From: Kalaharituber pfeilii
Lineage: Eukaryota; Ascomycota; Pezizomycetes; Pezizales; Pezizaceae
Length of the DNA: 64,000 nucleotides
Direction: 5' to 3'
NCBI GenBank assembly: GCA_015179045.1
Contig: WHUZ01000051.1
Location: 62,001-126,000, forward strand
Made by a program: the position numbers and the translations under genes. Under the pieces are notes generated by a model. The model worked only from the letters and a program-made list of their open reading frames with translations, was not told where the DNA came from and did not search any database. This document shows, in pieces, positions 31,960 through 40,839 of this stretch. How positions within the stretch are numbered: the first letter of the stretch is position 1; every line of letters starts with the position of its first letter.

Positions 31960-33320
31960 TGTGACAGGGGTAGTTGCTAGGATAGAGTCCAGCTGTTTGT
32001 TATGTTATGTTACTTCGGCGCGCATAGTTTCTACACGCTTTGCATTGTTACATGCTTTAATATTTGTTTTCAATTTGCATTTTACTCGCATACCTTCCCA
32101 GTCACGCTGTTGAAGCCTGCATATAGCGAAATGAAAATTCGAGGTACACGCAAAGATCATGGTCACGAAATTCGCAATCGAGAAACCACTCGAGATGAGC
32201 GCGTCCGAATTATCACTTTACGTGATGATGCAAAAATGAAGTGGAAAGAGATAGCAGCTATTGTCAATATAGACTACCGAACATGTGAAGCAATTTATCG
32301 ACGAGCGAAAATACTGGGTACTCCGAGGAATAGAAAAAGAACTGGCCGTCCTATTCTTTTTACCGAAGAAGAGAAGCAGCGTTTGAAGGAGTTCGTTACA
32401 CGAGATCGATATACACGGCGGTTATCCTGGGAGGAAATTAGAGATGCTATGGGATATAAGTGTTCGGCACGTGCGGTCCAAGAAGCGATGAAAAGTATGG
32501 GATATCACAAATGATATCCTCGAAAAAAATGGGGGATTCGAGACGAAAACAAAGTGAAAAGAGTTGCTTGGTGTCAGCGGCACTTACATCTTACCGAGGA
32601 GGATTGGCTGCGTGTTGTTTGGACAGATGAATCTACATACAACACTGTAGGTTTTGGACATCGACCATTGGTAATTTGTAATGCAAGTGAGGAATTTCAT
32701 CCTGATTGCATTGACGAAATATGGGAATCTGGTCGGCAGTCAGTTATGGTATGGGGTGCTTTTTGTGGAGAGTTAAAATCGGATCTTTATTTTGTGCCAT
32801 TTGGTGCGAAACTGGATTCAGCGAAATATACTACTAAAATCTTAGATCCTTTGCTTATACCTTTTTGGCATAAAGCTTGTGAGTTCTATGGATGGACTGT
32901 AGTAATGGAGGATGGTGCACCGGGTCATAAAGGTCATTCAAAAGCATGCCGAGCGAAAAATGGGATGGAATCTTTGGAGTGGGCAGCGCAATCCCGGATT
33001 TAAATCCAATTGAATTGCTTTGGGGTGACATGGAAGTGGAATTGAGTTTACAATATGGGCGTATTAAGGATTTAACGGTACTCAAAGAAAAGCTTCAAGA
33101 AGAGTGGGATAAAATAACCAAAGAGCGGCTCCTGTCATTAGTTAGAAGTATGCCAGACCGGCTTCGAGCTGTTATTGCAGCCGGTGGTAATGCGACACCT
33201 TATTAAATTTTATGCAGTTAAAAATTACGTGTGTCGTACTTTTGTGTGTAAATCCCATACAAAAGTTCTGAAGACTTTTCGACAAAAAGTCCTACCTACT
33301 TCACTTTTGACCCCCTGTCC
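31960..33320 (+). mobile_element. Tc1/mariner element (boundaries approximate)
   Basis: A transposase pseudogene (32131-33206) lies between GTGACAGGGGTAGTTG near 31967 and CTTTTGACCCCCTGTCC near 33307. The latter reverse-complemented reads GGACAGGGGGTCAAAAG, partly similar to the left end. The inverted repeats are imperfect and TA duplications are not clear, so the limits are uncertain. The element interrupts the 5' flank of gene A: sequence matching the flank of C (GCGAGAGCGATTTT...GCTCG) resumes at about 33400. Confidence 0.65.
32131..33206 (+). pseudogene. Tc1/mariner transposase with one stop and one frameshift
   Basis: The N-terminal helix-turn-helix region (MKWKEIAAIVNIDYRTCEAI) is followed by a GRPR-like 'RKRTGRPILF' and a second HTH to 'MKSMGYHK'. 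The DDE catalytic domain has 'VVWTDEST' (first Asp), 'VVMEDGAPGHKG' (second Asp) and 'PDLNPIELLWGD' (third acidic region), ending 'AAGGNATPY'. Two lesions: TGA at 32512-32514, where an Arg CGA is likely (C-to-T at a CpG), and a one-base loss near 32994 in a C run before 'PDLNPIE'. Otherwise the frame is well kept, pointing to recent activity. It would cut and paste the element at TA sites. Confidence 0.88.
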
Positions 33321-33429
33321 GGTGGCGCACATTAGTGCATGCATAGCGCTTCTGAGTATTTTCCCCTGCCCCCGAGTACGCGCCTCTGTCGGTTATAAAG
33401 CGAGAGCGATTTTATTTCCGCTCGAGTTC

Positions 33430-33500
33430 CTTTCTTTTTTTTTTTTTTTATATATTACGTGACCCCGCTTGCAGCTGTTCGCCATGGCAGGGCAAAGAAA
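33430..33500 (-). mobile_element. B-tail micro-insertion (71 bp)
   Basis: The target duplication CCGCTCGAGTTC lies at 33418-33429 and 33501-33512. On the minus strand it reads TTTGCCCTGCCATGGCGAAC ... GGTCACGTAATATAT plus poly(A). It lies in the duplicated 5' flank of gene A and is absent from the matching flank of gene C (43150-43190). Confidence 0.9.
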
Positions 33501-33512
33501 CCGCTCGAGTTC

Positions 33513-34017
33513 AAATAGTCTATAATTGCCAAACCAACATCAGGTGTGAGCGAATAAGTGTGCCAATGCCTGAGGCCGCTGGATATGATTGGCATAAAAG
33601 ACGTAGTATTGTAATTGCTGCTATTGGGCTGTATTTGTTAAACTTTAGGTAGAAGAGATGGTTGTTATTCCTCCGTAGGCAGAGTTGGTGAAGTACCGCA
33701 TCTGGATGCCCGCTCGCTACGCTTGCAACGGGGGCAGAGCTTGCGACGGGGGCAGGAGCAATGCTTGCGACACTCGCGAATCTGAACTTGGGTTCCCTAT
33801 ATATGGGGATAGGACTGCGTGCCCTGGAACCTCGCAACCAGAATCACCGAGGCCCGATCTCAAGCAAAATTTGTGGGTGGATGAAACTCTAACATTTTGC
33901 TAAATCTACCTCGTGAAAAGTGCCCAGCCTGACAATGTTCGCATCCCTAAGTTACACTAACTTAACCATCATCTTGTGAGGCTCGGGGGGCCAAATCAGA
34001 GAAAAATGACTACCTGC

Positions 34018-34049
<32 letters not shown>

Positions 34050-34396
34050 TTTCTTGAATTAATCACAGCTGGCGTATGGGAATTGGTGAAAAAAACTTTT
34101 GTCAGTGTTGCACTGATAGTGGGGATAAGGGCAATAAATGCCAACACTTTTCACTCATAGGCGGGTGCAAATTTTGTTTTTGATATGGTGTTGAGAAATA
34201 GGAGGGATGAACGAGTAGTTAGACACAAGATGTATAGATCTCACTGGTTTGAGTTGTGTGAACATGGTATTGTGCCTACGCGTATAGCAAGAGAAGCTAG
34301 CCGTGACGGCTCGCTGCGACAGCCGCAGTGCAGTATAGGTGCCGTAATTTCATGCACATGGTAGCAGTACGAGGAATGTGTATATCATATAACCTT

Positions 34397-34434
<38 letters not shown>

Positions 34435-35570
34435 TTTGTTTGCTTTTATTATCGCGTTGTAAGATAGACAGAAAATATCCACCACTGCACCGGAGCTGTG
34501 AGAACTACCTTGCGACGTATAAACTATAAAGGTAGCGTTGAATATTACAAGTACTGAATTTCTACTTTCAGTGAGGTATCAATTATAGCGGCGTTCAGGC
34601 TATACCGTTAGCCGGCGACCGGAACCATTCTATTCGATCGATGCGACTTGCAGGTCAACTGGTCGAGCCCCTCTGGGTATTCGATGTCACTTTGAAAAAA
34701 AAATAAAAAAAAAACGTTGGAGTTAAACGGTAAACGCCTGGGTATATTGCTGCTTTTTGATGCGTCTGTTTCCGTCACTTTTGGTATAGCCCAACATTGT
34801 GCAATGTCAGTCGCAATGTTTAAATAATCAGGCTCGAAGTTGTGGGTACGATCCGAAATTCAGAAATTGTTTGCTTGGCGCTAGCGTTGTTTGACTACCG
34901 CATATGGCAAGACGCTACTCAAGTAGTAATTCTTGGCCTTAGAACAATCCCTGTCACTTCCAGAAGAGGCATCCGCTTGTATCGCCTAGGAGAGATTCCG
35001 GATATCTCTGCTTGTAAAGGTCGCACTTGGAAAATTTGACTCAGCGCCAGAGAGATACCTGGGGTGTTCCCAAGAATCTTCACTCTAAAGAAAAATGTAC
35101 TTATGGCTACGTGCAGAAGACGATCTTAGTACGTCTATTAATGGCAATAGAAGAATGACTTGTACAATACCCACTATCAACGTATCCGTAAGTGGCAGTC
35201 ACCTCACGAGCACTGCTTTGTCACGAATAGGCACATGCTCCCAAGCAGGCCACCCCATTCGTAAACTGATCGGCCTCATTCGATGGTAGAGTGTTTTTGT
35301 TTTGAAAATCGCAATGGCCAGTATTCATCCAAGCAAATTCTAAAACCCATTCTCGCAGTAGCTTGTGACATGAGCCTCTGAATCGGTGCCATATCATGGC
35401 ATACTGTAACGGGATATTGTATAGCGAGCCGGGTAAATAGCTTCACGCTAAAAGATGACCTCTGACAAGCATTTCGGGATGTCGGTACAATACATACGGG
35501 TAAAAATGATGCGACCTGAGTGCGTATTGCAGTCTCAAACGTGTATATAAGTGGTGTTCATGGCTGTGTG
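33513..35570. other. No recognisable gene; two bare poly(T) runs
   Basis: 33513-33680 is homologous to 43180-43330 (flank of C). Poly(T) runs at 34021-34049 and 34398-34433 look like poly(A) insertions whose target duplications I could not identify. Short open frames lack support. Confidence 0.45.
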
Positions 35571-35571
35571 T

Positions 35572-35787
35572 TCCCCGTTCCTTTTCTCTTTACGCAACCT
35601 CTTGTATTTAGTTTCTACTAAGTAGAGTGGTTACCTGCTGTGCCGATCCGCTGAACTGCTGTACCGCTGTGAACCGTTGAACCGCCTTGCTGCCGCGAAC
35701 TGCTGAACTGCCGCCTGCCGCCTCCTGCCTGCGCTCCGTAGATCGCCGTCATCCACGGGCCCCAGACCACGTCCGCCGTTACACATA
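35572..35787 (-). repeat. LTR-like repeat, TGTAACGGCGGA end
   Basis: On the minus strand it begins TGTAACGGCGGACGTGG and matches the 21745-22110 repeat in both flanks (GCAACCTCTTGTATT; GCCTGCGCTCC). The central CTGAAC/CCGCTG words are a degenerate form of the 15-bp array there. No target duplication was found. Confidence 0.5.
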
Positions 35788-35959
35788 CTATATGCTCCGA
35801 AATTAACCGAATCCTGACCCTCGTTGGAAAGATTCTGGTGGACTGCACTTAGGTAGGGAATATATTTTTATAAGAAAAAAAAAGGCTGAAAACTTTCAAT
35901 ATCTTTATTGCTGGGATAATTGTTATCCCAGTAGGGCAGTACAAGAGGAATGAATCACC

Positions 35960-36020
35960 CTGCCATGGCCAAGTGCTACAAGCGGGGTTATGTGATTAAA
36001 AAAAAAAAAAAAAAAAAAAA
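35960..36020 (+). mobile_element. B-tail micro-insertion (61 bp)
   Basis: The 16-bp target duplication AGAGGAATGAATCACC lies at 35944-35959 and 36021-36036. The insert begins CTGCCATGGCCAAGTGC and ends GTTATGTGATT plus poly(A). It is absent at the matching site of copy C near 40870. Confidence 0.93.
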
Positions 36021-36115
36021 AGAGGAATGAATCACCGAAAAAGAAAACAATTTGATAACATGATCCATGAAGTGCCATTGTAGAGCAGCAGCGCTGCTTC
36101 CGCCTCAGTTAACCT

Positions 36116-37515
36116 CTACACATGCAATGATAGCAGTTGCAGGACCACCACAAATCCGTCAGCTTCGCTGAAGCTCAAGTTCGAAATAGCAGTTCCTCCC
36201 ATGGCAAGGGCACCAACTCCCGCTACTGCGCCGACGGTTGCGAGAAGCGGCCCGCCCGCCGCTGTCGCGGCACCTGCCATCCCAATGCCCTGCAGCATTG
36301 CAAATAGACCTCCCGCCTCAACCAACCCGACGGAAGCCTGCCACCCTGCCGCTATGCTACCTGCAACAGGCCCTGCGGCTCCAAACCCAAAAGCTGCCGC
36401 TAGCGGGCCAAGAATCAGAACAGGCGCAACCGCAACCGTAAGCAAGCCGGCACATGCTGCAACCGTTCCCCACGGGAAACCGCCTCCTCCTCCTCTACCC
36501 CGCGTCAGGAAGGGCACACTGACCTTCAATACCAACAGTCCGAATTTGAGCGCGAAGTTGCTAAAAGGTTTTTCACCGGCAAGCGCCAGCAACAGGCCCG
36601 CAAGTTGCCAAATCCGGGTATCGTTTGCCGGATTACTTTCGCGTGCATGGAGGAGGATGAGCAAGCGGGCTAATGTAAACTTGTACATCGCCAACCTCGC
36701 CTCATTTTCGCTAAGCTCCCGGCCGTCAAACTTGATAGATGTGGATGGACCCGCGGCTGGAGTTGGAAATTGCGGTGGGAAGTTTCTCGCAAAGGTCTGG
36801 AGCTTTGTTGCAAGGGAGGATGATTCAAGGTCGTTCTCTGTGTTCCATGATTCGTACTGTACATCCGCAGCGCGCGCAGCTAGGGCTGACAAAGATGATC
36901 GTATAAAGTCTTGGGTACATTTAGTCAGTACACCGCACTCATTGGCTTCCGCGCCATGACCTGGACCTTTCCAGCGTAGGGCCTCGACCTACCAGTTGCA
37001 TCTTTAGTATAGGTCGCTTTTTCGCTATGGCACGTCTCTACCAGTTTTCCGAACCCAGTGGCAAGCTCTTTGTCCACCTCTGGAACCTTGATTAACTGAT
37101 ATATTTTCAAACGTTCAGAACTTATGTCTATGGCATGCGGTTTCCTCATAAGTTTTCCCGTGTAAAGTTGGAATTTTTTTTCGGAGTTCGCGGGGGGGTT
37201 AATGTGTATAGACGATCTCCTGGTTTAAACACGGGTGAAACATGCAGTTAGGTCATGAACTCAGTTAGGACTCATTAGGGAAGACATTTACCTATTTTGC
37301 GTTGCCGCGGAATAAGAATCTTGTCCAGAGTCTCTTTTAAAACCTTGCCTGGCGACTCTGCCGGGTATTGTATGATAAGTTGCTCAATGTCCCCTTCCGG
37401 ATTTGCCATCTGCTTGGCCAGGTCTTGCACATTTATTGCGACATGCGAGTATTGAAATAAAAATAAAAAAAAATAAAATAAAAATAAAAATAAAAAATTG
37501 CACATTTATTGGCAT
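36116..37515 (-). pseudogene. Gene B: broken ISG12/IFI6-like paralogue
   Basis: Same three-exon layout as A and C (37292-37515, 36993-37219, 36116-36879). Exon 3 is open and keeps 'GPVAGSIAAGWQASVGLVEA' and 'GGLFAMLQGIGMAG'; the linker is short (RGRGGGGG). Two lesions disrupt the 5' half. A 60-bp A-tail plus 13-bp duplication sits six codons after the ATG. Exon 2 is 227 bp instead of 231, with a 1-nt and a 3-nt loss near 37185 and 37155, which shifts the frame. Splice sites still look normal. It is probably a pseudogene of recent origin. Confidence 0.8.
37438..37497 (+). mobile_element. Ultra-short A-tail insertion in exon 1 of gene B (60 bp)
   Basis: The 13-bp target duplication TTGCACATTTATT lies at 37425-37437 and 37498-37510. 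The insert holds only GCGACATGCGAGTATTG of the A tail and a (A)nT-patterned tail of about 40 bp. It lies antisense in the coding exon. Confidence 0.9.
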
Positions 37516-38164
37516 GGTTGCCGATATCAAGAGTGGATTATTGAAGAATTCTGGGATGGCAGCTGGGGATGTGGTCAATGAATTGAATGATTCAAAGCTG
37601 CGGAGGAAGATGAGCAGTGCGGTCAAACCGGTCCGTGAATAAGTGAACCTCGACAGTATTTAATGCAAGTCAGGCCTCGATAGGAATCCCGATTTTCGTG
37701 AGAACCCCAATGCGAGTGATTGGTTGTTGTTTTGTCTCTCAGCTCTCTTGTCTGTATGTCAGGCCCGCAATGATGCAAGTCTATCGCGCATTACACTCAC
37801 CGTGGTCTTTCCCAAGCCTGCACCCCTTAAGGAATCAGATCAAATGCAGTGTGGAATCTTAACCAAATCTGTCCTAGGCTGTTGTATTGGTAGTGGGAGC
37901 AGAAACCACCATTCGCGCCGCTCTGTTGCAGCGCAAAAATCAAGTGCAAGTGGCAAGTCGTACACTCCACTGAAGGGAAGGCTCAGAGGTTGGTGTGGGC
38001 AGATTTTGTATTCGTGGCTATGGCGAGTCCAAAGCGGCGCTGTGCCCTTTGTACGATGATCGCGCAACTTTGGCCAAGCCAGTGTGCATAGCCGCCAAGC
38101 CGCTCCTATCATGTTATCATATTATGACCGATACACCAACTAGATATGGTTACTGTACCAAACA

Positions 38165-39240
38165 GTGTGGTGTTATTGCTATAGTTTTGATCTAGTTGTG
38201 ATAAGATTATCATGCTAACCGGGTATTAATTGACTTTCACGATTTAATCCATGCATTGGTACAATAATTTCTTAGCAAGAATGATGTATCTGGTGAGTAC
38301 ATATTTCATGAATTAGTATAGGCTAATTCTATAATCCTAACAATTCCATTTGAATCCTGTAATAGTCGGAATATGTACATGCATAACTTTGGTATCTATT
38401 CTGGATGTACCTTAGGTTGTATCATTCATTTTACATTCTCCACTTCCATATACATATAGTATCCTTCTCGCTTTAAGTACATTACTCAGTTGAATTCAGC
38501 AGTTGTCTGGCGCGTTTTTTGTGGTATATATTAGAAGAGATGTATAATACATATATCGGATATATTACATATCATGTATTATAGGTATATTGTATTAGAT
38601 ATTCAATTGTATTTATATACTAAGATATAAAATACATACAAATAATGAGGTATCACTTTTTAAGCAAGCAAAGCTGATACTAGGCGGCCGCCACTAATTA
38701 TACAATCATTAAGTATATGCTTATCCACATATGAATATTTATCCCCATAACCAGCTTCATCCCCATACATATCTGCAATTATCTTTATACATTCATAGAA
38801 ATCTGCTAAAGTTACCTAAATAGAACCCAGTAGTTAGAAAGGATAGAATGACTCAGCGCTGTCTTTAAGTTTTATACATACTGGGGGTGTACTTTGTTAG
38901 AACGATATGAATCTAGCCCCTCATTCATGTATGACTGTAAAAGTTGCAGCATAATAGTTGTACTGATAGACAGTTGAGAGAAGGCGATAGGGAGATAAAT
39001 GGGCCAATGGGGAGGCGATGGATTCTAGTGTGAAATAGAGAACTATACTTCTTATATATCCTGTGCAGTAGATTAGTTAGCTAGAATCTTTCACTGCAGT
39101 AATAATGCACTTACATGTCAGAATCTTTTTGCCAGCATGAGATAGAAAGGATCTAAAAGTTATATAGAATTAGATAATTATTAGCCATTGAATAGAATAT
39201 CATTGCAGAGCAAAAACTTACTCAAATTTGCTCAATGACA
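38165..39240. other. AT-rich, gene-free stretch
   Basis: AT-rich sequence with many TATA/ATAC words between copies B and C of the duplication. No open frame with support and no clear transposon ends. Confidence 0.5.
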
Positions 39241-39244
39241 TTGG

Positions 39245-39765
39245 CTATTTGAGCTTAAACAGTAGGCTCAGAACGGAGGGCTGTAATAGGCTCAGAATGT
39301 AGGGGGATAGTGTAACGGATGGTGGTAAACGCAGAGAGTTATCGTCCGCCAGGCCAAAAAGACGCTTGACCAGTGATACTCGCTAGTCCTCTGTGTAGCT
39401 CATATAGCACATTTCACGACTGTGACGCCGGCGGCTGTCGCATATCGCCTACATCGCATATGCGCATACTGCGCGCGCGCATCCACCGACTGCCCGCCCT
39501 ATGGTTGCGGTGAATCCGTAACAGATAGGCTCAGAATGTAGGCCTATAATAGGCTCAGAATGGAGGGCTATAATAGGCTCAGAATGTAGGAGGATAGGCT
39601 CAGAATGTAGGCCCGTAATAGGCTCAGAATGTAGGGGAAAACCTCAGAACGTAGGCTGTAATAGACTTAGAATAGAGGGCTGCAATAGGCTCAGAACGTA
39701 GGCCTGTAATAGGCTTAGAATGGAGAGTTGTAATAGGCTCAGAATAGAGATCTATAATCTTATTA
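39245..39765. repeat. Minisatellite, ~27 bp unit
   Basis: Imperfect tandem units built on TAATAGGCTCAGAATGTAGG (variants ATGGAGGGC, AACGTAGGC), about a dozen copies. A 213-bp solo LTR splits the array at 39311-39523. Not a CRISPR: there are no unique spacers and this is a eukaryotic context. Confidence 0.85.
39311..39523. mobile_element. Solo LTR (213 bp) with 5-bp target duplication
   Basis: It starts TGTAACGGATGGTGG and ends GTGAATCCGTAACA, i.e. the TG...CA boundaries and short inverted ends (TGTAACGGAT / ATCCGTAACA) of an LTR. GATAG is duplicated on both sides (39306-39310, 39524-39528). No internal retrotransposon region remains, which fits LTR-LTR recombination. Confidence 0.75.
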
Positions 39766-39984
39766 GTGGTATATTCTTAAGAATATTGATGTTGATACCT
39801 TTCAAATGATTAGAATCTCTAGGCAGAAATCAAGATCCCTTAAGCTAACATACCATTGTGAGAGAAGGGAGGAAGAAGACCTACTAGCTCTTCAGACAAA
39901 CTCTGTGAAACTGTTTTATCACGTTGGGACCTGAAAATCCCAGATCTAGAGAATAAGTTGGCTATGAGAAAGTATAGAGGGATA

Positions 39985-40440
39985 GCCATGTGGAGAACAA
40001 CTGCTTCGTGTTGAAGAAGCTGGGGGTGGTGGAATCGGATAGATGCAGGTATGGGGACGTGCAAACGGGGGGAGTATCTCGCTTTCTGATGCAGATTTTT
40101 TTTTTTTTTTTTTTTTTTTATTTCATTAATCGCATGCCGCCTCGAAGGCTATGGCGATGTTTTAGATACATAATGTGAAATGAGAATGAAAAGAATAATA
40201 TGAAAAACTGAGATATCCCCGCCCGCTCTAAGTCCCAAGTTTACTCTTTCCCCGCCCAGTCCAATATCTCCGCCATGTTGATGTCTTTGTCCGGATGTGT
40301 GATTCTGATGCAGAAGCTAGGAGAACCGTCCAGAAGGTTTTGAGAGGTGGAGTGACATGGGAAAGAATTGGAAAAGAAAGGCGGAGAATGGGGAGGAATA
40401 TGACATTTTAGAGAATTTCTTCGCTGGGATCAAGTTCTAG
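39985..40440 (+). pseudogene. LINE-B RNase H C-terminal fragment
   Basis: 'KLGVVESDRCRYGDVQTGG' matches the LINE-B knuckle region 'RMGVAESEKCSCGEAQTG', and the end 'NWKRKAENGEEYDILENFF' then 'AGIKF' matches 'NWKRTAENGEEWDELERFF', 'SGIRF'. Stops and frameshifts are present. It is split by an A-family insertion at 40096-40304. Confidence 0.8.
40096..40304 (-). mobile_element. 5'-truncated LINE tail, A family (209 bp)
   Basis: The target duplication CTGATGCAGA lies at 40086-40095 and 40305-40314. Antisense A tail next to poly(T) (ATTTCATTAATCGCATGCCGC), then about 140 bp of LINE 3' UTR. Nested in a LINE-B fragment. Confidence 0.88.
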
Positions 40441-40839
40441 AAGGTAGGAGAAGTAGCTGCCTATACTAGGTAGCCGGCAACTGTGAACTTGTCGGCTATT
40501 AGCAGCCAAATACCTGTCTATAGATTGCATAGCAAAGTGTATGAATACCATATGTAATGATGATAATATTCAATATTCAATTTAGTACAAAGCACATTAC
40601 GAAATGGCTATGGCTGTACTAGCACTATAAGATTTGGGCATATTTTACAAACTGCACCAGTATGTAATGCAGACAGTACCGGACAAATTCGGGGAAAGTG
40701 TATGTACGCCAAGTCGGCTTTATTTATGGCTGGCAACTTTTGAATTTGAAATTCACTAATGTAATCTGGTAGTTCCGTTAAGCTATGATGCATACCGAAG
40801 TAATAACACCGCACTTTTTGGTACAGTATGTACGTAATT

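Larger units (their letters stand above)
35905..38160. repeat. Segmental duplication copy B (pairs with 40840-43330)
   Basis: Homology to 40840-43330 starts at TAATTGTTATCCCAGTAGGG, covers the whole of gene B, and continues through the 5' flank (TTGTCTCTCAGCTCTCTTGT at 37733). Copy B holds two tail insertions (35960-36020 and 37438-37497) that copy C lacks, so they came after the duplication. Confidence 0.8.

Noticed and set aside
34021..34049. Poly(T) run as a further retroposed tail (also 34398-34433 and 2410-2432)
   Set aside because: No target duplication or tail sequence could be found beside these runs, so they may be simple homopolymers.
39245..39765. CRISPR-like regular repeats
   Set aside because: Units are contiguous without unique spacers and the context is eukaryotic; this is a minisatellite.
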